From NCBI GenBank assembly GCA_002381185.1, contig DFOA01000054.1, forward strand, positions 1-21,030: DNA of 21,030 nt, in the 5' to 3' direction. Shown here piece by piece: positions 6,390 through 14,489 of the stretch. How positions within the stretch are numbered: position 1 is the stretch's first letter; each line of letters opens with the position of its first letter. Under the pieces are notes generated by a model. That model was not told the origin of the DNA. It saw nothing but the letters and a program-made list of their open reading frames with translations, and made no database searches. This DNA comes from Firmicutes bacterium UBA3553. Its GTDB lineage: Bacteria; Bacillota; Clostridia; Tissierellales; Sedimentibacteraceae. Both the position numbers and the translations under genes were made by a program.

Positions 6390-7679
6390 GTGGAGCGAAT
6401 TAGTGAAATAACTAAACGTGATATCCTTGATTTGTTTCAACACGGACTTGATATAATGGATAGTTTATTTGAAACAGAAAAAGTTACCTATCGTTATTTT
6501 GGTAGGCTGGAAGAAATAGAATTTCTTAAAAGATTATATGATCTAAAAAATATGCTTAGTTTGGATTCAAGGTTTTTAGATGCTGAGAGCGATATCTGGC
6601 AACACACAGTAAACAATGATGACTATCCATTTTGCTGGGTATTTGAAGATGAACGCTTTGACTTAAAAAACGGTAGTGATGAAAAATACTTAAAATTCAT
6701 CTGCGAAATATTTCATCCTGCTGTTAGGTATGAAAAGGGTTACTGGAAAGAATTTCTTGCTGAAATTAACAAATTATTGCAAAATGATGGGTATGAAATT
6801 TATGTTGCAAAAAAGATATCTAACCGTGATGTCTATGGATGGAGAGTGTTTAATTTTGAAGAAAGAAAACTATTCATTCCCTATTCACAGCGCAATCAAA
6901 AAGCATTAAAAGATAAAAAAAATGAGTTATCTATAAAAAGAAATGCAAGGAATCAAATCTATCAGCTATTAGAAAAATACAGTAGCGTTTATAGAGAAAC
7001 AGATGAAACTGGTTGGAGCTATAATATTACAACCACTGAAAAAGTTTTTATTGATATTCGACAGTTTTATATACCAAAGTGTTATAATCAGCAAAGTCAG
7101 TATGTAGAAACTTCTAGCCTAGAAGACTTTGTGCTCCACAGCGCTCCGTATTGTGTAATAGATGCGATAGAGTTTTTCGAGAAATATAATTCTGATACTG
7201 ATTTCGAAGCACAAGTTAATGCAATATTAAAGCTAAATAAAATTGATTTGAAGCTTAGTAATGGCAAAATCGAAAGCACATTTAATAGCCAATTAGAAAG
7301 CATCATAATAGCACCAATACAAGAAACAGGTCTGAAAGAGTTACTTCAAGAAGCCATAAAATATTATGATGGTGGTAATATCAAAATTGCTGTTGAAAAG
7401 CTTTGGGATGCTTTTGAAAGGCTAAAGACATATTATTCTCCGACCTTAGATAAAAAGAAATCTATAAACAAAATTATCAGTGATATGGGTAATAATGAAG
7501 AGCCGTTTTTTGAGATGTTTGAAAAAGAATTTTTTGAACTTACAGCAATAGGAAATGATTTTAGAATTCGTCATCATGAAACTACTAAAATAGATATCGA
7601 GGACGATAGGCATTATGATTATTTCTATAAGCGTTGCCTGTCATTGATTTCAGTTGCAATTCAATATTTGGACAATTAA
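6390..7679 (+). CDS. AbiJ-related protein, partner of the Abi_C protein
   Basis: GTG at 6390 is used as start, with GAGGAG about 13 bases upstream inside the end of the preceding gene; the product has 429 residues. The N-terminal part has the sequence ICEIFHPAVRYEKGYWKEFL and INKLLQNDGYEIYVAKKIS followed by VYGWR, which I associate with AbiJ-type N-terminal modules. The C-terminal third (KELLQEAIKYYDGGNIKIAV through KLWDAFERLKTYY) ends in FRIRHHETTKIDIED and a helix of about 25 residues. The RHHE motif near residue 394 is conserved in related proteins and may be an active or ligand site, but it is not a textbook HEPN Rx4-6H. No membrane segments are seen. It probably acts with the Abi_C protein as a two-component abortive-infection system; which half is toxic cannot be told from sequence. 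Confidence 0.62.
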   Translation: MERISEITKRDILDLFQHGLDIMDSLFETEKVTYRYFGRLEEIEFLKRLYDLKNMLSLDSRFLDAESDIWQHTVNNDDYPFCWVFEDERFDLKNGSDEKYLKFICEIFHPAVRYEKGYWKEFLAEINKLLQNDGYEIYVAKKISNRDVYGWRVFNFEERKLFIPYSQRNQKALKDKKNELSIKRNARNQIYQLLEKYSSVYRETDETGWSYNITTTEKVFIDIRQFYIPKCYNQQSQYVETSSLEDFVLHSAPYCVIDAIEFFEKYNSDTDFEAQVNAILKLNKIDLKLSNGKIESTFNSQLESIIIAPIQETGLKELLQEAIKYYDGGNIKIAVEKLWDAFERLKTYYSPTLDKKKSINKIISDMGNNEEPFFEMFEKEFFELTAIGNDFRIRHHETTKIDIEDDRHYDYFYKRCLSLISVAIQYLDN

Positions 7680-7980
7680 CTTCTTAAATTATGCTGTAAT
7701 AATTGGTTCGAGAATCAAAGACAGTTATATCCATGTGATATTTGCATGGATGTAGCGGTTGCAAGTCATTAAAATTTGTAAAAGGTTGGTCGAGTAGTCT
7801 AGATGAAGATGATAATATTCAACAAATAGCTAATAGGTGGAGAACTAAACTTAGAGGCTCGTTTGAAGGGCCTCTCAAGAAAAAGCGTCGTCCTCTGAGG
7901 AATGATTATGTTATTTTTTGTAAGCACCTCTAAATTAGATTAAAGAGGGTTAATTTTAATAAGTTCGGAGTGACGAAATC
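7680..7980 (+). other. Intergenic stretch with one doubtful 63-codon ORF
   Basis: A TTG-started frame at 7742-7933 encodes 63 residues with HGCSGCKS near its start and a basic end (LKKKRRPLRN). It has no convincing ribosome binding site and no recognised family, so it is listed as doubtful rather than as a gene. A small hairpin (AGAGGC, 11-base loop, GCCTCT) lies within it near 7853-7875. GGAGTG at about 7965-7970 is the ribosome binding site of the next gene. The bases from 7938 (GATTAAAGAGGGTTAA) recur almost unchanged at 10764, where no gene follows. Confidence 0.35.
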
Positions 7981-10326
7981 ATGTTTAATTATGCTAATTT
8001 AAATGATGTTGAATTTGAAGCCCTTTGTAAAGATGTAATGGAGAAAAAACTATCAACTACTTTGCGATTATTTGCAAAAGGCAGAGATGGTGGTATTGAC
8101 TTAACTGATAATGTGCGAACTCATAATATTATAGTCCAAGCTAAACATTATATTGGGAGTAAGTTTTCAAATCTCCGTATCACATTAAAAAGCGAAATTG
8201 AAAATGTTCATAAATGGAATCCTAATCAATATTATGTATGTTGTGGGATGCAACTAACCGACGCAAACACAAAAGAGATATACGACATGTTTTCTGATTA
8301 TATGGATAGTGATCAAAATATAATAACACTAAGAGAAATAGATGAGTTTTTACAAATGTCTGAAAACTCTGATATTGTCAGAAAACATTATAAGTTATGG
8401 TTATATGCGTCAAATATATTGAATGAGATTTTTAATCAAGACATATTTATTGATTGTGAAGCACTTCTTAGTGATATAGACGAAGAAAGCATATATTTCG
8501 TTCAAACAGATATTTATAATCAGTGTATTGAACACTTGGACAAGCATGGGTTATTAATGCTAACCGGGGGACCTGGAGTAGGGAAAACTATTACGTCTAA
8601 AATGTTAGTTTTATATTTTGCTTCGCAAGGTTACAGGGTAAGGTATACAACCAATGGAGATATATCTGATATTAAAAAGTCATTATCAAGTGATAAAGAA
8701 TGCAAGGAAATAGTATTATTAGATGACTGCTTAGGGCAACATTATTTTAACATGAAATATACTCAAGAAAACGAATTACTTTCATTAATAAAATATGTTA
8801 AATTATCAAAAAATAAAAAACTCATCTTGAATTCCAGAATCACTATTTTTAACGAGGCAAAAGAACGTTCTCTTGAATTCAATATTTTCTTTCAAGAAAA
8901 GAAAATCAGAAACTTTACAATAAATATGAATGAAATAACTTCTTTAGAAAAAGCGAAGATTTTTTATAATCATTTGATCTGCAAACACGTTCCTAAAGAA
9001 TACTATGATACCATAAAAAGTAGCAAAAATTATATAAAAATAATACAGCATGGTAATTATACCCCCCGAATAATAGAGCATGTGACTTATAGCACTAATT
9101 ATTTAAAAGTGGCCCCTGCGGAGTATTTTAACTATATTTTTAAAAATCTATCTAATCCTAATGATATATGGAAGAATGAATTTGAGAGACGACTTCAAGA
9201 TGTAGATAGAGCTTTTATATCTACAATTTATTCTTTGACTGATACAAACGTGGAATATGGAGTTTTGAAAAAATGTTTTGATAACCGCTTATCACAAATG
9301 AATAATGTTGATTACACGGTAGATAACTATGAATCAATATTATCTCGTTTAAATCAGTCTGTTATAAATATAATTGACAATAAAGGGAGAATGCATATTG
9401 GTGTAATAAATCCTTCTGTAAATGACTATATGAAATCGGTATATGATCATAATAGATTGGAATTAAATGAAGTGCGTCGTTCAATTGGTAATTATAAGCA
9501 GATTGTGCGATGCTATTCAAAAGAGGAATTACCCAAAGTTTACGTTGAACTTATAGTTAGTAGTAAAGTAGATGATATTACTTTTGAAAACGAAGAAGAG
9601 AAGAATTATTTTATAACTGCGCATATTTGCCAAAATAGCATAAAAAAAGTTTGCTACAAAAAGGTGATTCATAATTATTTAAGAAACGCATATGGATATT
9701 ATTTCGCTCATAATGATTGGTTATCTCATGTTGAAATTTTATCGAGTTTACTCAATAAAAAATTATATTCATATTATTCAATTGATAGGTTTCTCTTGAA
9801 AGAAGATTGCATTAGTGATTTGCTGCTAGATTTAGATTTAGAAGATCTAATCAAAACAATAAATTTATTAGCTAGGTGCTATAATGAAAACAATAAATAT
9901 ATTTCATGGTTTAAGCCTTTGTGTAAAAGAGCGATAAATAATGCTATCTCTTCATATGTAGAAAATATAGATATTTCGGATTACTGCGATAACTATGATA
10001 TAAGTGACCTGATTAACCAGAATTTAAGGACTTACTATTATAAAGACAATGTTGAAGAAGAACTAGATAAGGATGCTGCAACTGAAGCATTAAAGAAATG
10101 GGTAGCAGAAGATATTGAAAATGAAATAGTAGAAAAACTATCTGATTTAGACGAAAATATTTATGCCTATGTAAATATGTCGATTACTAAGTGTATCGAT
10201 ACAGATGGTCTTGTAAGTGTTATTGATTCTTATCTTGAACCAGGGGACTATGATTATGAAGAACATGGGCATAGTAGTTCGGCTGAAATATATATTTCTG
10301 AAATTGAAGCTATATTTGAACGATAA
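7981..10326 (+). CDS. Mrr-type nuclease fused to nSTAND3-type NTPase
   Basis: This is a 781-residue single-gene defence protein candidate. Residues 1-130 form an Mrr-like restriction-endonuclease domain: GRDGGIDL at 34-41 and IIVQAKHY ending near residue 57 give the D..QxK catalytic set (Asp40, Gln53, Lys55). Residues about 165-430 form a STAND P-loop NTPase: Walker A GGPGVGKT at 196-203 and Walker B IVLLDDCLGQ at 244-253, the form I associate with nSTAND3. The remaining 350 residues are helical and very rich in Tyr, Asn, Asp and Glu, probably the sensor. By analogy with Avs-type STAND nucleases, phage protein binding would trigger oligomerisation and DNA cleavage; that is family knowledge, not shown here. 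The gene stands alone, with no partner in 300 bases before or 700 after. Confidence 0.85.
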   Translation: MFNYANLNDVEFEALCKDVMEKKLSTTLRLFAKGRDGGIDLTDNVRTHNIIVQAKHYIGSKFSNLRITLKSEIENVHKWNPNQYYVCCGMQLTDANTKEIYDMFSDYMDSDQNIITLREIDEFLQMSENSDIVRKHYKLWLYASNILNEIFNQDIFIDCEALLSDIDEESIYFVQTDIYNQCIEHLDKHGLLMLTGGPGVGKTITSKMLVLYFASQGYRVRYTTNGDISDIKKSLSSDKECKEIVLLDDCLGQHYFNMKYTQENELLSLIKYVKLSKNKKLILNSRITIFNEAKERSLEFNIFFQEKKIRNFTINMNEITSLEKAKIFYNHLICKHVPKEYYDTIKSSKNYIKIIQHGNYTPRIIEHVTYSTNYLKVAPAEYFNYIFKNLSNPNDIWKNEFERRLQDVDRAFISTIYSLTDTNVEYGVLKKCFDNRLSQMNNVDYTVDNYESILSRLNQSVINIIDNKGRMHIGVINPSVNDYMKSVYDHNRLELNEVRRSIGNYKQIVRCYSKEELPKVYVELIVSSKVDDITFENEEEKNYFITAHICQNSIKKVCYKKVIHNYLRNAYGYYFAHNDWLSHVEILSSLLNKKLYSYYSIDRFLLKEDCISDLLLDLDLEDLIKTINLLARCYNENNKYISWFKPLCKRAINNAISSYVENIDISDYCDNYDISDLINQNLRTYYYKDNVEEELDKDAATEALKKWVAEDIENEIVEKLSDLDENIYAYVNMSITKCIDTDGLVSVIDSYLEPGDYDYEEHGHSSSAEIYISEIEAIFER

Positions 10327-10469
10327 GATTGAGATATATAGCTCATTGTGTAATAAAAATGACTATCCGCCAAGGAACTACCAGCTATCCTCGGCATCAT
10401 TTTTGTCTACTCAAGGCACGTTGAAACTGTGATAATGATGACGTCTTGTGGTTTTGAGGGCAAAAAGTA
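10327..10469. other. Gene-free stretch with an imperfect hairpin
   Basis: No supported gene lies between the STAND nuclease and the palindromes. GCCAAGGA and TCCTCGGC near 10370-10396 form an imperfect stem with one mismatch and an 11-base loop. GC content is higher here than in the surroundings. A fragment of another element is possible, but I do not recognise it. Confidence 0.35.
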
Positions 10470-10501
10470 GTCTTTGACCACAATATATTGTGGTTTCAGA
10501 C
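10470..10501. repeat. 32-bp palindrome with perfect 18-bp core
   Basis: The core is ACCACAATATATTGTGGT (10477-10494), perfectly self-complementary. After three unpaired bases on each side, GTCT (10470-10473) pairs with AGAC (10498-10501). A looser copy of the right arm, TTGTGGTTTTGAGGGCAAAAA, begins near 10446, so TTGTGGTTT and an A-run occur twice as direct repeats. It could be a protein-binding site, a stem-loop in RNA, or the end of a small mobile repeat. Confidence 0.55.
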
Positions 10502-10558
10502 CAAAAAATAGGCAAAAAAATGGACAAAAAACACCGTTTTTTTGCCTTGGTTTTTTGG
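10501..10558. repeat. Long A/T-tract inverted repeat
   Basis: Nested arms pair outward from a ten-base loop: GGCAAAAAAATGG (10511-10523) with CCGTTTTTTTGCC (10534-10546), one wobble pair, then CCAAAAAA (10501-10508) with TTTTTTGG (10551-10558). Together with the palindrome at 10470-10501 this makes about 90 bases of continuous hairpin-forming sequence, in either strand. It may act as a bidirectional terminator. Confidence 0.6.
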
Positions 10559-10634
10559 AGAAAATATAGATGACATAGTGATGTTTTGAAAAGATTGCAG
10601 TTTTACTTGGAGATTAAAAGAATTGAAAGTTACG

Positions 10635-10676
10635 AAAAGAAAAATATTAATGCACTTAGTATTTTTCTTTTTTTAT
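10635..10676 (+). terminator. Strong AT-rich terminator hairpin
   Basis: AAAAGAAAAATATTAA (10635-10650) pairs with TTAGTATTTTTCTTTT (10656-10671) over 16 base pairs with one wobble and a five-base loop (TGCAC), followed by more T residues. The flanking A- and T-runs allow it to end transcription on both strands. It isolates the TIR/Thoeris genes from the STAND nuclease gene. Confidence 0.65.
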
Positions 10677-11060
10677 TATGTCTATTGTAAAATAATGTAA
10701 AAAGATGTATGATATAAGAAATTAAATAAAAATTACTCTTGAGATTCTTGAATTATTATATAAGATTAAAGAGGTTTAACATAAATATAAGTTATTTTTT
10801 ACTATCATTCTGTTAATGGTTCTATAAAGTAAGATAGCAAAACGATTTTAGAGATATAGAAATTCTATCGATAAGAATTTACGGATATTTTTGAAAATGG
10901 TGTTAAAATTTATCTATGCTAATTTTGGAGCACAAAATATAGAACTGAAATTGCGAGACAAGATAAAAGAAAAATGAGCATGTTATAGCGATAATTGAGA
11001 AACTTTTATAAAATAGGATTTAATATTTTACACTAAACAATAAAGTTGGAGGAATTTATC
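10677..11060. other. Gene-free leader upstream of the first TIR gene
   Basis: No coding frame is supported. GATTAAAGAGGTTTAA at 10764-10779 nearly repeats the sequence at 7938 that precedes the STAND gene, and may be the initiation region of a lost gene. AAATTCT (10860-10866) and AGAATTT (10874-10880) form a small inverted repeat around ATCGATA. A weak promoter is possible: TTGAGA at 10995-11000 and TTTAAT at 11019-11024, 18 bases apart. Confidence 0.35.
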
Positions 11061-11657
11061 TTGAAAAGAATATTTGAACAAGGTGAATTTGATTACTATC
11101 GTATAGATAATTTGAATGAATCCCGTGGTTCCATCATTGATTACCGGTATGACAATTACGGTTACCAACAAAAAGTTACAACGGTATTCCTCTCGCATAA
11201 ACACGATGAGTTAGCTGAGTTGAAAAATACAATTGGATTTTTGCAAAAAGAATATGGTGTAAAAGTTTATATTGATAGTGGCGATTCAACTATGCCTAGT
11301 AAAACATCCGGTAAGACAGCTGAAACTCTTAAATTAAGAATTAAACAATGTAAGAAATTTATATTATTAGCAACTAATGAAGCAATTAACTCAAAATGGT
11401 GTAATTGGGAACTTGGTTATGGGGATGCGCATAAATTTTCTGCAAATATTGCGCTTTTCCCAATGAAACCTAAAGGTAAGTACGATTATGAGTATAGTGG
11501 TAATGAATATCTTTCTATTTATCCATACATAGCATATTATAACGGTACTGAAAGATATACTGATGGAACTTTAGTTACCAGAGGCTACTACGTGTGTACA
11601 GAGGATGAGAATGGACCTCGCAGAATTGAAACTTTAAGCTCATGGTTTAATAATTGA
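11061..11657 (+). CDS. TIR-domain protein upstream of thsA, probable extra ThsB-type NADase
   Basis: The start is the TTG at 11061, eight bases after GGAGG at 11048-11052; a TTG at 11046 overlaps that ribosome binding site and is unlikely. The product has 198 residues. After about 37 N-terminal residues comes a TIR fold: VTTVFLSHKHDELAEL, GVKVYIDSGDS, KKFILLATNEAINSKWCNWE and LGYGDAHK. The glutamate of NWELG, near residue 117, sits where TIR NADases carry their catalytic Glu. The C-terminal 60 residues are Tyr-rich and unassigned. Thoeris loci often contain more than one TIR gene serving one ThsA, each detecting different phages; its place 153 bases before thsA fits that. It seems to have its own transcription start, since a recognisable -35 box precedes thsA. 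Confidence 0.78.
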   Translation: MKRIFEQGEFDYYRIDNLNESRGSIIDYRYDNYGYQQKVTTVFLSHKHDELAELKNTIGFLQKEYGVKVYIDSGDSTMPSKTSGKTAETLKLRIKQCKKFILLATNEAINSKWCNWELGYGDAHKFSANIALFPMKPKGKYDYEYSGNEYLSIYPYIAYYNGTERYTDGTLVTRGYYVCTEDENGPRRIETLSSWFNN

Positions 11658-11738
11658 TTTTATTTGCTAGAATAGCAAGAAAAGAATAAACCTATCATGA
11701 TGATTTAAGAAAGCATTAATAGAATTATTATATAAAAG

Positions 11739-11767
11739 TTGACAGTTCTTCTATTAGGTAATAAATT
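11739..11767 (+). promoter_or_regulatory. Possible promoter of thsA-thsB
   Basis: TTGACA at 11739-11744 matches the consensus exactly. TAAATT at 11762-11767 is a moderate -10 box after 17 bases. The thsA ribosome binding site (GTAGGAGG) starts about 30 bases later. The weak -10 lowers confidence. Confidence 0.45.
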
Positions 11768-11810
11768 TGTAATTATTTAAAAACATTTATAAATGTAGGA
11801 GGATTAATAA

Positions 11811-13235
11811 ATGGCTAGTATACAAGAGTTTATACGGGAATATGTACGTGCTGTCTCAGAAGGATATGCAGCAGTTTTTGCTGGTGCGGGATTGTCCAGG
11901 GGTTCTGGATATACTAACTGGAAAGATCTTGTACGCCCATTAGCCACGGAAATTGGACTGGATGTTGATAAAGAGCATGATTTAGTGGCGGTTGCCCAAT
12001 ATTACCGTAATGAACGTGGTACTCGTTCTTCAATTAACCAGAAAATATTAAACGAATTTACTCGTGGTTCAAGTCCTAATGAAAATATCGAGATATTAAC
12101 AAGATTACCTATATCTACATATTGGACAACAAATTATGATGAGCTTTTAGAAGAAGGATTAAAACAAAACAACAGAAAAGCTGATATAAAAACTACACAA
12201 GAATCACTAGCAGATAATATATATGATAGGGATGCTGTTATATATAAAATGCATGGTGATGTAAGGTGCCCATCAACAGCAGTTTTGACTAAGGATGATT
12301 ACGAAATTTATGGAAATCAACGTCCACTTTTTAGAACAGCTCTTCAAGGGGACTTAATATCCAAAACATTTTTGTTTATTGGGTTTAGTTTTGAAGATCC
12401 AAACTTAGACTATGTTCTTAGCCAAATTCGTATTTTGTTAGGAGAATCATCTCGAGATCATTATTGTTTTTTTGAAAAGGTAAAGCAACAGAAAGGTGAA
12501 GCCGAGCAAGATTTTACTTACAAAAAAGTTAAGCAGGAACTACGTATAAGAGATTTGAGGCGATATGGGATACAAGCTATTATTTTAGATAGTTATTCTG
12601 ACATAACAGATATTCTTAAACGAATTGAATATGGAAATCGTTTAAAGAATATTTTTATATCTGGAAGTATCACTGAATATAATTCCTGTTTTCCGTGGAC
12701 TAAGGGTGAGGTAGAGTTATTTTCATTTTCCTTAGCTAAGAAATTAGTACAAGAAAACTACCGCATTATTTCTGGATTTGGGTTAGGCATTGGATCATCA
12801 ATAATTAATGGAGCCTTGGAAGAAATTATGCAAAGCAAATACAAACATGTTGATGAGCACTTATGCTTGCGACCATTTCCTCAAGTAATAACCGGACAAA
12901 TACCTAGAGAAAAATTGTGGCACCAGTATCGTGAGAATATGATACAGCAAGCCGGGATAGCTATCTTTATGTTTGGGAATAAGATTTCGGATAACGAAAC
13001 TATAATTGCAGATGGAGTTTTAAAAGAATTTAAGATTGCAAAGGAAAGCAATACGATAATAATACCTATAGGAAGTACTGGGTGGGCAGCTTCAGCAATA
13101 TTAGATGATATCAAAGAAAATATTGATAATTACCCATATTTGTCAGAATATATTGAAGAATTAAGTACTTGTGTTGAGACGGAAACACTAATCAATCTAA
13201 TTAAGAAAATAATTAAAAATGTTCAAATATTCTAA
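11811..13235 (+). CDS. thsA: Thoeris effector ThsA (SIR2 NADase with C-terminal SLOG sensor)
   Basis: The product has 474 residues, close to the 476 of Bacillus cereus ThsA as I recall it, with TAGGAGG before the ATG. Residues 1-270 form a SIR2 domain: FAGAGLSRGSGYTNWKDLV at the NAD site, TTNYDELL with Asn108, and KMHGD with His148. These match the catalytic Asn112 and His152 reported for B. cereus ThsA, shifted by four. Residues 280-474 form the SLOG (STALD) sensor: FISGSITEYNS, IISGFGLGIGSS, YRENMIQQAG, FMFGN. Arg374, Lys391 and Glu406 sit at a constant +3 offset from residues I remember as signal-binding (371, 388, 403). When a TIR partner makes a cyclic ADP-ribose isomer, ThsA is expected to assemble and destroy NAD+, killing the infected cell. 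All key residues are intact, so this gene looks functional. Confidence 0.95.
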   Translation: MASIQEFIREYVRAVSEGYAAVFAGAGLSRGSGYTNWKDLVRPLATEIGLDVDKEHDLVAVAQYYRNERGTRSSINQKILNEFTRGSSPNENIEILTRLPISTYWTTNYDELLEEGLKQNNRKADIKTTQESLADNIYDRDAVIYKMHGDVRCPSTAVLTKDDYEIYGNQRPLFRTALQGDLISKTFLFIGFSFEDPNLDYVLSQIRILLGESSRDHYCFFEKVKQQKGEAEQDFTYKKVKQELRIRDLRRYGIQAIILDSYSDITDILKRIEYGNRLKNIFISGSITEYNSCFPWTKGEVELFSFSLAKKLVQENYRIISGFGLGIGSSIINGALEEIMQSKYKHVDEHLCLRPFPQVITGQIPREKLWHQYRENMIQQAGIAIFMFGNKISDNETIIADGVLKEFKIAKESNTIIIPIGSTGWAASAILDDIKENIDNYPYLSEYIEELSTCVETETLINLIKKIIKNVQIF

Positions 13236-13261
13236 ATATATTAAAAAGGAGAGGAGAAATT

Positions 13262-13756
13262 ATGGCAAGAAATGTATTTTATAGTTTTCATTATGCAAAT
13301 GATATAAATCGTGTGATGGTAGTTCGCAATAGATGGGTTACTCAAGGAGGACAAACTATATCGGGAGTTATTGATCATGCAGATTTTGAAAAGATTAAAC
13401 GTCAAGGCGACAAATCGGTGCATAAATGGATTGATGACCAACTTCAAGGAACATCGGTCACTGTCGTTCTTATTGGATCTGAAACATTAACACGTCCGTT
13501 TGTTCAATACGAGATATGTAAAAGTATAGAGCGTGGTAATGCGATTATAGGTGTATTTATTAATGGAATAACAGATATGCAGAGTGGATTAAAATCTTCA
13601 CGTTGTAATTCGCACACAATAATTGGACATTATCAAAACAACTTACCAGCATATTTTGATAATGTATGTGATGGAATATATGATTACATCTTAGACGATG
13701 GCTATTCGAATTTGAGAAGTTGGGTAGAAAAAGCCGCAAAAGCTAAAGGAAAATAA
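13262..13756 (+). CDS. thsB: Thoeris sensor ThsB (TIR domain)
   Basis: This gene lies 26 bases after thsA, with AAGGAGAGGAG before the ATG, so the two are one transcript. The 164-residue product reads like B. cereus ThsB throughout: NVFYSFHYANDINRVMVVRN, then a spacer with SGVIDHADFEKIK, TSVTVVLIGSETLTRPFVQY and EICKSIERGNAIIGVFIN. Glu84 aligns with the catalytic Glu85 of that protein. It should recognise a phage component and then convert NAD+ into the cyclic ADP-ribose signal read by ThsA. The N-terminus is repeated, much degraded, at 20405, showing that this family has been copied or acquired more than once here. Confidence 0.93.
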   Translation: MARNVFYSFHYANDINRVMVVRNRWVTQGGQTISGVIDHADFEKIKRQGDKSVHKWIDDQLQGTSVTVVLIGSETLTRPFVQYEICKSIERGNAIIGVFINGITDMQSGLKSSRCNSHTIIGHYQNNLPAYFDNVCDGIYDYILDDGYSNLRSWVEKAAKAKGK

Positions 13757-13820
13757 TGAAGATATAAATGTAAGATAAACATATTATCTTATACTGCAAC
13801 AAAAATATGGAATATTCTGC

Positions 13821-13958
13821 ATGGCACATAAAACATTTATTTTATACAAGTACAGTGAAACTCAAAAATTGAGAGAAGACATTATAGAAGCTCTTGGTGA
13901 TGATGCAACCTATTACAAGGGTGAAACAAGCGATTCTGCCGATCTCACTGATACATAG
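13821..13958 (+). pseudogene. N-terminal fragment of a third ThsB/MTH538-like TIR protein
   Basis: From ATG 13821 the frame gives MAHKTFILYKYSETQKLRED followed by ALGDDATYYKGETSDSADLT and a TAG at 13956-13958. This is the first strand, helix and substrate loop of a TIR-like domain of the MTH538 type. The usual second half, with the VTIVI strand and the catalytic Glu, is absent. Reading on in the same frame gives 46 codons (TMPNSTCQYLYTRLLEKYDD) to a TAA at 14097-14099, which do not look like TIR and may be the tail of another gene joined by deletion. Confidence 0.7.
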
Positions 13959-14115
13959 ATGATTGAAAAACTATTTAAGACAATGCCAAATTCTACATGC
14001 CAGTATTTGTATACAAGGCTTTTAGAAAAGTATGATGATAGTCAGTCGATTTATAATCAAAATGGTAAGTGTAAAACAAATAATAACAAGGTTAATTAAA
14101 GAGGAAATGATATTA

Positions 14116-14486
14116 ATGGATATGCAAATTTGGCAAAAATTTTAGAATATGCTTGTAAAAATTATAAATTTGAGTCACATAATTATAATGATACAATAAG
14201 AAAAGAGAGTAATATTTTTATAAAAAACGAAATTAATATCGGTAGTGAATTAGGTAAAGTAAATTTTTCGAACAAACTAAATCTATGGATTAATGGAATA
14301 TTATTTACTATGAGGAATGATAGGGAACATGGTGATGAAATTTCATTATTCAAGAGCAGTTTGACTTCTTTGAAAATATACGCGCATAACTACTTTTGTT
14401 TTCTTAGCGCATATATTTTGTTATCTTCGATGGTTGAACCTAACGAGGTAACACAAGTGGAGACATTCAGAGCCCTTTACTTGTGA
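14116..14486 (+). pseudogene. Frameshifted HEPN-like gene
   Basis: GAGGAA at 14101-14106 points to the ATG at 14116, but that frame stops after MDMQIWQKF (TAG 14143-14145). The next frame continues LEYACKNYKFESHNYNDTIR and runs to a stop at 14484-14486. One missing T in the A5T4 run at 14136-14143 would explain the break. The protein contains NLWINGILFTMRNDREHGDE, where RNDREH is an HEPN-type Rx4H motif, followed by a hydrophobic helix (FCFLSAYILLSSM). The remaining protein resembles small HEPN RNase-like modules such as the MAE_28990 family. It could be a decayed toxin, a sequencing error in a homopolymer, or a gene that starts at a weak TTG at 14130. Confidence 0.5.
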
Positions 14487-14489
14487 TGA

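Noticed and set aside
5788..6443. Minus-strand open frames within the Abi_C gene and at its junction with the next gene
   Set aside because: They are shadows of a clear coding frame on the other strand and have no recognisable protein content.
10217..10432. 71-codon plus-strand frame overlapping the end of the STAND nuclease gene
   Set aside because: Its first half is the nuclease gene read in another frame, it lacks a ribosome binding site, and the rest runs into the palindrome region without family similarity.
10446..10560. CRISPR-like repeats
   Set aside because: The repeated pieces are palindromic and unevenly spaced, with no set of equal spacers; no cas gene is present in the window.
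12881..13447. Minus-strand frames across thsA and thsB
   Set aside because: They are opposite intact Thoeris genes with all catalytic residues in place; no initiation signal was seen.
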